Notes: a model not told the origin generated them from the sequence alone. DNA of 64,000 bases from Neisseria sp. oral taxon 014 str. F0314 (GCF_005886145.1 NZ_CP040504.1:2046001-2110000), one strand, 5' to 3'; shown: positions 1-8,456, numbered from the stretch's first letter. Program-made: numbers and translations.

Positions 1-2
1 TC

Positions 3-722
3 AACGCCTATCGCGGCGAAATGGAAGACGGCGAAATCTGCGATTTTGCCACCCTGCTGCGCATCGTCCACGAAATCCCCGGCATCGAGCGTATGCGCTT
101 CACCACCAGCCACCCGCGCGAGTTTACCGACTCGATTATCGAGTGCTACCGCGACCTGCCCAAGCTGGTGTCGCACCTGCACCTGCCGATTCAAAGCGGT
201 TCCGATCGCGTATTGAGTGCGATGAAACGCGGCTACACCGCCTTGGAATACAAGTCCATCATCCGCAAACTGCGCGCCATCCGCCCCGACTTGTGCCTGA
301 GCAGCGACTTCATCGTCGGCTTCCCCGGCGAAACCGAGCGCGAGTTCGAGCAAACCCTGAAGCTGGTGAAAGACATTGCCTTCGATTTGAGCTTCGTCTT
401 CATTTACAGCCCGCGTCCCGGCACGCCCGCCGCCAACCTGCCGGACGACACCCCGCACGCCGAAAAAGTGCGCCGCCTCGAAGCCCTGAACGAAGTCATC
501 GAAGCCGAAACCGCCCGCATCAACCAAACCATGATAGGTACCGTACAACGCTGTCTGGTCGAAGGCATCTCCAAAAAAGACCCCGACCAGCTTCAAGCCC
601 GTACCGCCAACAACCGCGTGGTCAACTTCACCGGCACGCCCGATATGATCAACCAAATGATCGATTTGGAAATCACCGAAGCCTACACCTTCTCCCTGCG
701 CGGTAAACCGGTTGAAGCGTAA
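3..722 (+). CDS. miaB: MiaB, tRNA-2-methylthio-N6-dimethylallyladenosine synthase (3' part only)
   Basis: This is the C-terminal 239 codons of a radical-SAM methylthiotransferase that adds the 2-methylthio group to i6A37 of tRNAs reading UNN codons. The open frame runs in from the window edge, so the start and the two Fe-S cluster cysteine sets lie outside. Visible family motifs are the NAYRGE stretch at the edge, [20 protein letters not shown] and [10 protein letters not shown], followed by a TRAM RNA-binding domain in about the last 65 residues. It ends just before an uptake-sequence hairpin shared with the converging pigment cluster. Identification is firm; only the 5' part is missing. Confidence 0.95.
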   Translation, partial: NAYRGEMEDGEICDFATLLRIVHEIPGIERMRFTTSHPREFTDSIIECYRDLPKLVSHLHLPIQSGSDRVLSAMKRGYTALEYKSIIRKLRAIRPDLCLSSDFIVGFPGETEREFEQTLKLVKDIAFDLSFVFIYSPRPGTPAANLPDDTPHAEKVRRLEALNEVIEAETARINQTMIGTVQRCLVEGISKKDPDQLQARTANNRVVNFTGTPDMINQMIDLEITEAYTFSLRGKPVEA

Positions 723-739
723 CGGATTGGGAATTGATG

Positions 740-770
740 AAGGCCGTCTGAAATTTTCAGACGGCCTTTT
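740..770. terminator. Inverted uptake-sequence hairpin between convergent genes
   Basis: AAGGCCGTCTGAAA and its inverse flank a very short loop and are followed by a T run on both strands. It sits between the end of miaB and the last gene of the minus-strand cluster, so it can serve both. Confidence 0.85.
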
Positions 771-892
771 CGCAAATGCAGGACGGACGCTTGCTTTTGC
801 GGCCCGCCCGACCGAACAGTGCAACAAATGGAAAACAGGTTTTCCGTCATGCCCGCGCGGGTAACACGGCGAGGCATATTTATTTCTATCCG

Positions 893-1660
893 CTATATCG
901 CCGATTTTTTAACCGTTATCCTATCTTTTTCATGCTCCGCTTTGCGCGTGTCCAACGTCCATGTTCCGGCTGCCGCCGAATTGTCGCGCCTTCCCAGTTC
1001 CTCTACCCAATCGGCGACATCCTGCCAATAATATCTTTGCGTTTCAGATTGCGCAGCTTCTTGAAGGGACGGCATTTCCGCTTCCTCGGCTTCCGTATCT
1101 AAGGTAACGGGAACACCGTATTTCGCGCCGTGTTCGAGCAAAATCCAAATGCTGCCTTCGCGCGTATCGGCGTGGGTGGCTTGGTGTTCGTATGCCCAGC
1201 CGACTGCGGCCTGTCCGCCGCTTTGCAAGGATTGTGCGGCGAGCAGCAGGGGGTGGAAACGGGTTTCCAAATGGCGTTCGGTGGCGACCGCCAACGTTGC
1301 GCCGTGCGTGCCTAGGGTTTGCGCGGCATGAAAAACGGGGGCATTGTGCAGGTTGGCAATGAAGTCGAAAGGCATGGCGGCATGGTGGTTGAGCACGTTG
1401 TCCGCCATTTTTTCAAACACGGACGGCGAGGAAAACGGCGTGCCGAGGAAGACGGCGCAATCGGGGCGGATTTCGCCTTGTCCGCGCAGCAGGCCTGCGC
1501 CGAGTGCGGCAATCAGGCTTAGGCGGCTGAGGCGGCGGGCGTCCGTGCCGCTTTGCTGCTGCAAGGTTTGTTTGAGGATTTTGTTGCCGACGGCGGCTTC
1601 GGTATCGAAACGCGCGGCGGCAATGATGCGGATGTCGGGGTTTATGATTGCCATTGCCAT
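893..1660 (-). CDS. Half-length beta-ketoacyl-synthase-like protein of the APE cluster (PF13723 type)
   Basis: A 255-residue protein resembling only the N-terminal half of a ketosynthase, the type called Ketoacyl-synt_2 that recurs in aryl polyene clusters. No CTSS- or CAAG-type active-site cysteine is visible, so a chain-length-factor or scaffold role with the neighbouring ketosynthase is more likely than catalysis; this is inference. It starts inside the last codons of the upstream ketosynthase (19-base overlap; an alternative ATG lies two codons in), so the two are translationally coupled. It is the last gene of the cluster before miaB. A second protein of the same type lies at the other end of the cluster (21816-22556). 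Confidence 0.75.
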   Translation of the reverse strand: MAMAIINPDIRIIAAARFDTEAAVGNKILKQTLQQQSGTDARRLSRLSLIAALGAGLLRGQGEIRPDCAVFLGTPFSSPSVFEKMADNVLNHHAAMPFDFIANLHNAPVFHAAQTLGTHGATLAVATERHLETRFHPLLLAAQSLQSGGQAAVGWAYEHQATHADTREGSIWILLEHGAKYGVPVTLDTEAEEAEMPSLQEAAQSETQRYYWQDVADWVEELGRRDNSAAAGTWTLDTRKAEHEKDRITVKKSAI

Positions 1661-2676
1661 ACCATAGCTGTGTTGCTGCCGCCGAAACCGAAATGGTTGG
1701 CGAGACAGAAAACGTCATCTGAAAAACGGATTTCGCGTCCTTGATAATCGGTGCCGCCGCCTTGTTTCAGGGCGGATAAGAGCAGCGCGGTTTCGAGGGC
1801 GGCGGTTGCGCCGAGGGTGTGGCCGATTTGCGCTTTGAACGCCATCAGCGGCGGCAGTGTGCCGAACACGTTTTCCAGCGCGGCCAGTTCGGCGGCGTCG
1901 CTGTCGGCGGTGCCGATGCCGTGGGTTTTGACGGCGGCTATGTTTTCGGGTAAGACAGCGGCGGCGTTTAAGGCGCGGCGGATAACCTGCTCTAAAGCCT
2001 TACTGTTGCTTTGAATCAGGTCGTTGCCGGTATTGGCGGCGTGGCCGACGAGTTTCAGACGACCTGTACAGTCGGGCGGCGTGGCGGAGAGGGCGAGTGC
2101 GGCGACACCTTCGCCCAAAATCAGACCGTTGCCGCCGAAGGGCCGATAGCGTTCGGTAAACAAACCCAAGCTGTGAAAATGCAGCAGGGTCAGGCGGTTG
2201 AGGTTTTCGATGCCGAGGACGAAGGCGCGTTCCGCTCCGCCGCGCAAACAATTGTCTGCCTGAATCAGCGCATGGGCGGACGAGGTGCAGGCGGTCGCCA
2301 AACTGAAAATCTGCCGGTTGCCGCTGCGTTTGCGCAAATCTTCGGCAAGATAGAGCAGGCCGTGTTCCCCAATGTCCGTATTGCCCGCGCGGCGGCGGTT
2401 TTCGTATTCGGCGATGGCGTAGGAACTTGAACCGATAAAAACCGGCGCGTCGTGCCAGCTTTCAGACGGCCATCCGGCATCTTCGGCGGCGCGGCGCAAA
2501 TGTTGTTCGGCAATATCCGCAAAAGCGGTACTCCCCAAGCTGTCGTCGGTGAAAGCGCGGAAATAAGCGGCCTGCTGCGGCTGGTTTAAAAACGTATAAG
2601 ATACCGCATCGGGTCGTCTGAAATCCGCCTGCGGATCCAGCGCGGAGGTGGCCGCCGTACCGCAAACCCAGCTCAC
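1642..2676 (-). CDS. Beta-ketoacyl-ACP synthase of the APE cluster
   Basis: A ketosynthase for polyene chain extension, condensing malonyl-ACP with the growing chain. The catalytic triad is visible: Cys in ATACTSSAH (about residue 130), His in KTHGIGT (about 252) and His in QIGHTLGA (about 286), plus the C-terminal NHFGFGGSN motif. I place the start at a GTG at 2676 because it overlaps the stop of the upstream ACP as GTGA and gives an N-terminus VSWVCGTAATS; a longer frame from 2721 would need about 15 extra residues lying inside the ACP gene. At about 344 residues it is shorter than FabF (about 410). It is the only canonical type-II elongating ketosynthase in the window. Confidence 0.85.
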   Translation of the reverse strand: MSWVCGTAATSALDPQADFRRPDAVSYTFLNQPQQAAYFRAFTDDSLGSTAFADIAEQHLRRAAEDAGWPSESWHDAPVFIGSSSYAIAEYENRRRAGNTDIGEHGLLYLAEDLRKRSGNRQIFSLATACTSSAHALIQADNCLRGGAERAFVLGIENLNRLTLLHFHSLGLFTERYRPFGGNGLILGEGVAALALSATPPDCTGRLKLVGHAANTGNDLIQSNSKALEQVIRRALNAAAVLPENIAAVKTHGIGTADSDAAELAALENVFGTLPPLMAFKAQIGHTLGATAALETALLLSALKQGGGTDYQGREIRFSDDVFCLANHFGFGGSNTAMVWQWQS

Positions 2677-2963
2677 GCCCCATGCTCCGCGCGGACGAAC
2701 GCCGCCAAATCGCGCACGCACATCATATGTTTGCGCACCATGCGGTCGCCTTGCAGCCGCACTTGGAAATACTGTTGCAGCGCGACGCAGATTTGCAGCG
2801 CGTCGAGCGAATCCAAATCGACAGGGCTGCCGTCGCCGAACAACGGCGCATCGTCGGTAAAGTCTTCGGCGGCAACATCATCGGTCTTGTCGGCTTCTTG
2901 CAGGATCAGCTTTTTCAATTCCGCTTCCAGCGCGTGTTCGGCCAAGGTAAAGGTGTAGGACAT
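2673..2963 (-). CDS. Acyl carrier protein, third of the cluster
   Basis: A 96-residue acyl carrier protein. The phosphopantetheine attachment serine is Ser52 in VDLDSLDALQI, preceded by an acidic helix as usual. It is followed without a gap by the ketosynthase (GTGA overlap), which suggests a dedicated partner. Unlike the other two carriers (20539-20790 and 20804-21064), it sits at the distal end of the cluster. It is the first gene left of the AT-rich 3.0-5.8 kb insertion, so this three-gene tail needs its own promoter or read-through from far upstream. Confidence 0.88.
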   Translation of the reverse strand: MSYTFTLAEHALEAELKKLILQEADKTDDVAAEDFTDDAPLFGDGSPVDLDSLDALQICVALQQYFQVRLQGDRMVRKHMMCVRDLAAFVRAEHGA

Positions 2964-3326
2964 TTTTTGCTTTCGTGTTTGGGTGGGGATGGATGTCGGC
3001 TTGTGTTTTCAGACGGCCTAAGGTTTTCCAAGAGGTTTTCCAGACTGATAAATTTCTCATGCAGCATTTTATCATGCCTCTATCCGCCTATCTTGCCTTA
3101 AGTGCAAACGTCTTGCTTCAACTGAGCCATGAAGAAACAGCCCTGTTTGCTAAGGGTTTGCAGGTGAAAACACCGGTGGTGGGCGAATTGTTTTTGCGTG
3201 CGTGCGAGGTGTTGCGTGCAGCGAAAGGCAAAATCGTGCGGATAAAGCCTGAATTTTTTCAGATACCGTTTGACGTTATTTGAAAAGTTACTACATTTCT
3301 GAAACCAAAAATGATAGGAGAATGAT

Positions 3327-3536
3327 ATGAAATTTGCTCAAACGATTTGAAGTTGTACTACCAATTGCGGTGTCAGCAGTCATTGCGGTAGGTAGTCTGT
3401 CGGTTTGTTTGGAGGTACGGTTGGAATTTGCTGCAACGGAAAAGTTGACGGAGTAGGAGGAGGTCAAAGCACAATTCAATTTAGACGTGATATCGGCCTA
3501 AAAGATTCAAAAACCGACCACGTATCATCTTACTAA
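3327..3536 (+). pseudogene. Interrupted Cys/Gly-rich small-protein frame
   Basis: An ATG at 3327 follows an AGGAG at 3316-3320 with good spacing. The frame runs 69 codons to a TAA but contains an in-frame TGA at codon 8 and TAG at codon 23. The translated pieces are rich in Cys and Gly: SCTTNCGVSSHCGR, then a stretch with GGTVGICCNGKVDGVGGG. This could be a decayed peptide (for example a bacteriocin-like precursor) or chance. I do not recognise a family. Confidence 0.25.
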
Positions 3537-3584
3537 TTATTGAGTTTTATTTGAGAAAAACATGAATGATCAAATATTAATATA

Positions 3585-3614
3585 TTGTGCATAAGTTGCT
3601 AATGTGGTTATAAT
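3585..3614 (+). promoter_or_regulatory. Candidate sigma-70 promoter for the 3653-5793 trio
   Basis: TTGTGC at 3585-3590 is followed after 18 bases by a perfect TATAAT at 3609-3614, about 39 bases upstream of the first ATG of the trio. Confidence 0.5.
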
Positions 3615-3652
3615 GAACCGAATTTCTACAAATTTAAGGAGTACTTAATAAA

Positions 3653-4054
3653 ATGAAAAAGGTATTGTTTTTCTCTGTGATTTTAATGGGCACAGCTTTT
3701 TGTTATGCTCAAGAAAATACTACTCATAAAAAAGATGTTTGCCCTAAAAGTATGTTAGAAAATATTGAAGAGATTGACTATGATTGCTTAGATATTCTAG
3801 ATGGGCGTTTAGAAAAAGAAATTGATGAAAAATATAAAATACTGTACCAACGAGTAAAGAAAAAAGATATTGCTTTACACGCTTTGCCAGCTTCTTATTT
3901 TACCAAGGTGCGTAAAACTTGGAACGCGTATAAAGATCAACTTTGCTCTGATCCGACAAATGACACTGATCTGAAATCCGCGGCTGATTGGTATATTCTA
4001 AAATGTAGAATTGAACAATCGCAGGCGCATTTGAAAGCATTGAAACGTTTTTAA
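3653..4054 (+). CDS. Secreted LprI-like lysozyme-inhibitor family protein, candidate immunity protein
   Basis: A 133-residue protein with a clear Sec signal peptide (MKKVLFFSVILMGTAFCYAQ), so the mature part is periplasmic. The mature region has four cysteines (30, 45, 98, 118) and the W-x2-Y-x3-LC pattern typical of the small LprI/DUF1311 lysozyme-inhibitor-like domain. The ATG follows AAGGAG. It is the first gene of a three-gene AT-rich operon and is followed 36 bases later by a lysozyme-like protein. The pairing of a periplasmic inhibitor with a possible muramidase fits an immunity protein guarding the producer's own wall. Family assignment is fairly good; the immunity role is inference from context. 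Confidence 0.6.
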   Translation: MKKVLFFSVILMGTAFCYAQENTTHKKDVCPKSMLENIEEIDYDCLDILDGRLEKEIDEKYKILYQRVKKKDIALHALPASYFTKVRKTWNAYKDQLCSDPTNDTDLKSAADWYILKCRIEQSQAHLKALKRF

Positions 4055-4090
4055 TCTCTGTTATTCGCTTATTTTAGAAAGGAAACAAAG

Positions 4091-5188
4091 ATGGGTCAAA
4101 AAACAAAATATGAGATGGAACAAGAAAAAAAATATGGGCCTCGTTTTACTGGTGGTGATCATTTAAACCCGAAAGATGGTTTTAAATATTATTTGCACAA
4201 AACCATGATGGCAAACGAATTACACGATGGTTATGGTGGATATTTAATGTCTAATGCTGTTAAAGGTGCTAGCGGTCCAAGCTTTGGTGGAATTCAATTT
4301 GATGTGGGTTCCAATAATGATGGTCAAAAATTACTGGAAAAGGTGCTTCGTAATGCAGTGGATAGTAAAGGAAATCCCTTTTTATCCGATACAGAAATGA
4401 AACAGCTCCATCGTATATATAAGCCATTCTATGATGTTGAAAAAAATGGAAAAATTACAAAAAAAGGAATGACTGATGCAGATAGACAGTTTTATAATCA
4501 AATCAAGCCTAAATTAGATGCAGCTTTATCTTCTCCCAAAGGAATGGAATTGCTCAACGAGAATTATAAAATGCAATTAGATAAAAAAGTTTCTAAAGTA
4601 GAGGAGGTCATTAGTAATGTTAAAAATGAGGAGAATAGAAATTTTTTAGAACACAGCATGCAAGCAAAAGTTTTTATTGCTGATATTGGGAACCAATATG
4701 GAGATAAGGTTAATAATGCACTTAAAAATTTCCTTGAGCAAACGGAAAACGATCGAGGTATAAAAGTTGATCATGGAAGACTTACCAAAGTCCGAGGTGG
4801 CTTTGATATGGATGACTTGAAAAGCTTTCGCATGAATACGCCGTATGGTATCAAACATTCTGAAGATGCAAAGCGTAGAGATGAAAATATAGAGAGAATT
4901 ACTGCCCCGACTCGTCAGCAAGATAATCAGAAATCTGTCGAGTTCAATACAAGCAGTAATAATAATCCAGCCGACCGTCTCCACGCCCTAATCCAAGGTT
5001 TTAAAAACGATACCGACGGTTCATTCGCTGCCAAAGCCTTGGCTGAAAATGCCGATGTGGTGGCAAACTTCAAAGCCGAACAGCAAGAAGTGTTGAAAGA
5101 ACGCAGCCAACAGCAGCAACATGAGGTTGCCCAAAATACGCCGCAGATTCAAGAAGAGTGCAGCTATGGCGGCCGTTCGTTTGGTTGA
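4091..5188 (+). CDS. Putative peptidoglycan-degrading effector (lysozyme-like, unassigned)
   Basis: A 365-residue protein without signal peptide or membrane segment. The N-terminal third contains GPSFGGIQFDVG (about residues 62-73) followed by NDGQKLLEKVL, a pattern recalling lysozyme-like peptidoglycan hydrolases of phage and secreted effectors; I cannot name the family with certainty. The middle is helical and charged. The last 85 residues change composition: a short domain beginning ADRLHALIQGF and a Gln-rich tail (RSQQQQH...), also more GC-rich at DNA level, as if a conserved delivery tail were joined to a variable head. Absence of a signal peptide with a C-terminal conserved tail recalls type IV or VI secretion cargo. 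The start follows GAAAGGAAAC. The upstream gene encodes a likely periplasmic inhibitor. Confidence 0.5.
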   Translation: MGQKTKYEMEQEKKYGPRFTGGDHLNPKDGFKYYLHKTMMANELHDGYGGYLMSNAVKGASGPSFGGIQFDVGSNNDGQKLLEKVLRNAVDSKGNPFLSDTEMKQLHRIYKPFYDVEKNGKITKKGMTDADRQFYNQIKPKLDAALSSPKGMELLNENYKMQLDKKVSKVEEVISNVKNEENRNFLEHSMQAKVFIADIGNQYGDKVNNALKNFLEQTENDRGIKVDHGRLTKVRGGFDMDDLKSFRMNTPYGIKHSEDAKRRDENIERITAPTRQQDNQKSVEFNTSSNNNPADRLHALIQGFKNDTDGSFAAKALAENADVVANFKAEQQEVLKERSQQQQHEVAQNTPQIQEECSYGGRSFG

Positions 5189-5212
5189 GTAATCGGTTGT
5201 TGAAAATGGATT

Positions 5213-5249
5213 TGAAGGAGTGCGTATTAAAGCATTCCTTCATCTTTTT
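5213..5249 (+). terminator. Intrinsic terminator or attenuator after the effector gene
   Basis: GAAGGAGTGC and GCATTCCTTC form a stem (with one G-U pair) around an 8-base loop, followed by TCTTTTT. It lies between the effector and the membrane gene, so it may reduce read-through into the latter. Confidence 0.65.
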
Positions 5250-5271
5250 ATTATTTTATGGAAAGTAAATC

Positions 5272-5793
5272 ATGGATAATAACGAAATCGAGCGCGCCCA
5301 TAATCTTTTACTTGAAACTGCCGAAGTTATGGCGCAATTTAAGCAGAACAGTAGTCATATTGTTCGAAGTCTTCAGGAAAAATTGGATAAATCTCTTTGT
5401 GATCAGCGCGAAATGATTACGGACATGGTTAGGAACGAGGTAATGCGAGAGATGTCGGTTTCAGTTGCAGGATATGTTAGAGATATGGAAAATGCCCGCA
5501 ATCAAATGGTAAATCAAGTGCGGGAATTTAATTCTTATCTGAACAAAGTTAATGATGAAAACAAAAAAATATCTTCTCGTTTGGTTTTAATTGTTTCTAT
5601 CTCCATGGCGACATTAATTATTGGCGGATTGGTGCTGCTTTTCTTTTATTCCATGCTGATTGAGCAAAAAAGACAAGATGCGGATATGGTCGGCCGCATC
5701 AACCGCGCCAATATTGTGCGATGTGGTGATGAGCTTTGTGCTAAAACAGGTAAAAGCGTTGAAAATGGCTATCGGGTTATTCAGCGCAGATAA
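5272..5793 (+). CDS. Coiled-coil membrane protein of the effector trio
   Basis: A 173-residue protein that I do not recognise by name. Residues 1-100 are a long charged helix likely to form a coiled coil, 104-128 form one membrane segment (LVLIVSISMATLIIGGLVLL), and the tail carries a CGDELC pair of cysteines near 151-156 and ends YRVIQRR. This build resembles small membrane proteins found with mobilisation or conjugation modules, but no specific match can be claimed. It is 83 bases after the candidate effector, past a terminator-like hairpin, and is similarly AT-rich. Confidence 0.5.
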   Translation: MDNNEIERAHNLLLETAEVMAQFKQNSSHIVRSLQEKLDKSLCDQREMITDMVRNEVMREMSVSVAGYVRDMENARNQMVNQVREFNSYLNKVNDENKKISSRLVLIVSISMATLIIGGLVLLFFYSMLIEQKRQDADMVGRINRANIVRCGDELCAKTGKSVENGYRVIQRR

Positions 5794-6183
5794 CGTAAAA
5801 CCTCTCAGTATTTCTAAAGAAGTTTTCACTATAATGAAAACTTACCACTTTTTTCAGTATAGAACTACCATTAAAATCTGAATACAAGGTTTCAGACGGC
5901 CTTTACGAATCAGAAAATTGGATTTCTGCTTCGCAAACTGCGTTGTCGCTTATTTATGATTGACAAACTTTTGAGTGAGACAATTTGTAAAAATTCTCTA
6001 AAATCTGACCGTTCTTTGGAGCCTGTAGTGACTGTATTTTTTACCCGATGGAGTTAAAAATACAGTTACTATTGGTTTTCTTTTTATCGAAGCAAGTTGA
6101 AATTGTTATAGTTTTAATGAAAAAGCTGTCCGAAATTTAAACATAATTTCGGACAGCCTTTTTATGGTTTTGACAACGTTTTT
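5794..6183. other. Intergenic gap at the right edge of the insertion
   Basis: No gene seen. It contains an uptake sequence near 5893-5904, an imperfect inverted repeat at about 6026-6072 (AGTGACTGTATTTTT against its near complement) and the hairpin at 6121-6165. The composition is AT-rich, matching the neighbouring trio rather than the GC-rich pigment cluster. Confidence 0.6.
6121..6165. terminator. Bidirectional hairpin resembling a mutated uptake-sequence pair
   Basis: GCTGTCCGAAATT pairs with AATTTCGGACAGC around ATGTTT-type loop bases, with A and T runs outside. Compared with the uptake sequence GCCGTCTGAA, two positions differ and both arms carry the matching changes, so the stem is intact while the uptake word is lost. 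It separates the plus-strand trio from the minus-strand ABC permease. Confidence 0.7.
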
Positions 6184-7437
6184 TTAAAACCGTACCTGCG
6201 TCTGCAACTGCCTGCGGTAAGCCAGTACGGCGGCGGTCAGGGTGGTGGCGGCGAAGGCGGACAGCAGGATGAGGTAGCGGCCGATTCCGTCCAGTCCGCT
6301 GCGGTTGAGCAGCAGTTCTTGAAAAGCTTTCAAACCCCATGCCATCGGGGAAATCCAAGTGAGTTGCTGCATGGTTTCGGGCATGACGTGGGCGGGTACC
6401 ATAATGCCGCCGATTGCCGCCATCAGGATGATGCCGCCACCGCCGAGGACGACGGCGTGTTCGGTGGATTTGGCGCAGACGCTGACCAAAAGCGCGTAGC
6501 CGAGTGCGGCGGCGCTGACGGCAGTGGACAGCAGCGCGTAGGGAACAAGGCTGCCGTTGAGTATGAGGGCGGGCACGCCGATTTCGGGCAGCAGGTAGCG
6601 GCCGAGCAGCAGCATTCCGGCAAATTGGAGCTGGTTAATCAGGAAATAGGGGACGAGTTTGGCGGCAATCAGTCCGGACGCAGAGGCGCGGGCGAGACGC
6701 AGGCGGGTGATGGTGTTGGTCTGGCGTTCCAGCGCCATGACGTTCGACAGCGGTATCATGATGAAAAACATACCGAAAATCAGCCATGCGGGTACGCTGT
6801 GCTGTACGGCGTTGGGTTTTTCCACCGTGCCGCTGCCTGCGCTCAGATAGTGTTCTTCCAGCATTTTTTTATCTAAAAAGGTTTGCACGGCGACGAATTG
6901 TTCGTCGTTTTTTTCATCGACTTTTTTCTGGATGTCTTTACGGATGGAACGGGGCAGTTTTTTATTGTCGATTTTGATGCCGTCGTTGTTGTCGAAATAG
7001 GCGTCCAGCCGCGTTTGGGTGTAGTGCTGCTGCAAAACGCCTTTAACTGCCGCCAGCCATGAAGGCTCGGTATCCGGCGGTACATAGATTTGCAAGGCTT
7101 TGTTGTCGGCGATTTTGCCGGAAGCGGGGTTCGGGTTGTGCAGCACCAGTTGGAAACGCTTGTCGTGCAAGCCGTTTTGCGCGTCGGTCAGTTTTTCAGA
7201 CGACATCAGCGTGACATAAATCTGCTCTTTTTCCAACGCGGCGGCCAGCGCGGTATTGACGCTGTCGTCTGCCGCACCGACCAGCGCGATGCGGCTGTCG
7301 GTGTGCGGGTCTTGGTCGCGGCTCAGCGCCAACGACATAATCAGCATGAAGACGATGGGCATCACAAACAACACGGCCAAACCGTGCAGGTCGCGGCAGA
7401 GCAGTTTAAGTTCTTTGAGGAGGGAAGAAGTCGTCAT
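6184..7437 (-). CDS. ABC-2 type exporter permease of the DAR part of the cluster
   Basis: A 417-residue ABC-2 permease: one membrane segment near residue 25 (LAVLFVMPIVFMLIMSLAL), a large extracytoplasmic domain of about 190 residues, then five hydrophobic segments from about 225 to 405. This is the topology of drug/lipid exporters paired with a separate ATPase. The start overlaps the stop of the ATPase gene (ATGA), so the two are coupled. Its place beside BtrH-like, DarB-like and DarA-like genes suggests export or relocation of the resorcinol-type pigment or an intermediate; substrate is inference. Confidence 0.85.
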   Translation of the reverse strand: MTTSSLLKELKLLCRDLHGLAVLFVMPIVFMLIMSLALSRDQDPHTDSRIALVGAADDSVNTALAAALEKEQIYVTLMSSEKLTDAQNGLHDKRFQLVLHNPNPASGKIADNKALQIYVPPDTEPSWLAAVKGVLQQHYTQTRLDAYFDNNDGIKIDNKKLPRSIRKDIQKKVDEKNDEQFVAVQTFLDKKMLEEHYLSAGSGTVEKPNAVQHSVPAWLIFGMFFIMIPLSNVMALERQTNTITRLRLARASASGLIAAKLVPYFLINQLQFAGMLLLGRYLLPEIGVPALILNGSLVPYALLSTAVSAAALGYALLVSVCAKSTEHAVVLGGGGIILMAAIGGIMVPAHVMPETMQQLTWISPMAWGLKAFQELLLNRSGLDGIGRYLILLSAFAATTLTAAVLAYRRQLQTQVRF

Positions 7438-8348
7438 TGTGGGTTTTGCTTATCTGTTGCCGGTTCGTCTTTGCGCAGGAAATCAAGGTAAAACGTTTCC
7501 AGCGAACCGTGTCCCTGCTGGAAGTAGCGGATTTGCGCGCCGCTTTGTTGCAGGGCGGCGTAAACGGCGGCGGCATCGTGCGCCGTTTCCATCATGCCGC
7601 GGCTGTCTACTTGCTTTGCACCCAAAGCGGCCAGCGTCTGAGGCGGCAGCGGCGGTTCGACGGTAAAGCGCACGACACCGGTTTGCGTGCTTAGAAGCTC
7701 ATCCAAACCGCCGTGGTACACCAGCTTGCCGTGTTGCAGCAGCGCAATTTTGCCGCAAAGCTGTTCGATTTCCGACAGATAGTGCGAGGTGTAAACCACC
7801 GTTACCCCCTGCCGCGTCAAATCCGCCACGCTGTCTAGGATAAAGCGGCGCGACTGCGGGTCGATGCCAACCGTGATTTCGTCGAGGAACACCAGTTGCG
7901 GCGTGTTAATCAGACCGATGGCAAAATTCAGACGACGTTTAAGCCCGCCCGAAAGATGCTTCGCCGCTTTGTTTTTGTGGGCGGTCAGGTCGGTCTGTTC
8001 TAGAAGCGCATTCAGACGGCCTTTGTCGCGCACTTTATAAAGCGAAGCGAAAAACAGCAGGTTGTCCCACACCGAAAGCTGCGGATAAAACGCAAAATCC
8101 TGCGGCACCAAACCGATTTTCTGCCGCTCGCTGCGGCTCAACAGGCGCAAAGGCTTGCCGTCAAACAAAATTTCGCCCTGCCGTACTTCTTGCAAGCCGG
8201 CCAAAAGCGACATCAGCGTTGTTTTTCCCGCACCGTTGTGGCCGAGCAGCCCCAAACATTCGCCGTCGGCAATGTCGAACGACACATTGTCCAGCGCGGC
8301 GGTTTCGGCTTTGGGATAACGGTGGGAGAGGGATTGGATTTGAATCAT
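7434..8348 (-). CDS. ABC exporter ATPase subunit
   Basis: A 304-residue ATP-binding protein. Walker A is GLLGHNGAGKTT (about residues 34-45), the signature motif is LSGGLKRRL, Walker B is QLVFLDEITVGID, and the switch His is in VVYTSHYLSE. The C-terminal 80 residues are the extra domain seen in CcmA/DrrA-like exporters. It is followed by its permease with a 4-base overlap. An uptake sequence lies directly upstream and no strong ribosome binding site is visible. Confidence 0.92.
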   Translation of the reverse strand: MIQIQSLSHRYPKAETAALDNVSFDIADGECLGLLGHNGAGKTTLMSLLAGLQEVRQGEILFDGKPLRLLSRSERQKIGLVPQDFAFYPQLSVWDNLLFFASLYKVRDKGRLNALLEQTDLTAHKNKAAKHLSGGLKRRLNFAIGLINTPQLVFLDEITVGIDPQSRRFILDSVADLTRQGVTVVYTSHYLSEIEQLCGKIALLQHGKLVYHGGLDELLSTQTGVVRFTVEPPLPPQTLAALGAKQVDSRGMMETAHDAAAVYAALQQSGAQIRYFQQGHGSLETFYLDFLRKDEPATDKQNPQ

Positions 8349-8456
8349 GGTTTCAGACGGCCTTAGTATGGGTGGAGCATAGTGAAATCGCTACGGCATC
8401 GGTTTACCTGCGCGCAAACGTTTACAGAAAATTTATCGATACCGCAGGATTCCCCA

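Larger units (their letters stand above)
2964..3652. other. Gene-poor AT-rich gap at the left edge of the insertion
   Basis: This 689-base gap holds one uptake sequence near 3012-3020, a 75-codon plus-strand frame from about 3059 without a visible ribosome binding site, and the interrupted Cys/Gly-rich frame at 3327-3536 listed separately. Base composition falls sharply toward AT-rich after about 3290. I see no intact gene here. Confidence 0.6.

Noticed and set aside
2975..3283. A 102-codon plus-strand frame with a plausible ending
   Set aside because: No ribosome binding site, the start overlaps an uptake sequence and the ACP leader, and no family is recognisable.
5660..5881. A 73-codon frame overlapping the end of the coiled-coil gene
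   Set aside because: It starts inside a well-supported gene and has no ribosome site or motif.
6026..6072. Inverted repeat considered as a Correia element or insertion-sequence end
   Set aside because: It lacks the TATAGTGGATTAA-type Correia ends, and no transposase is near; it may be only a weak hairpin.
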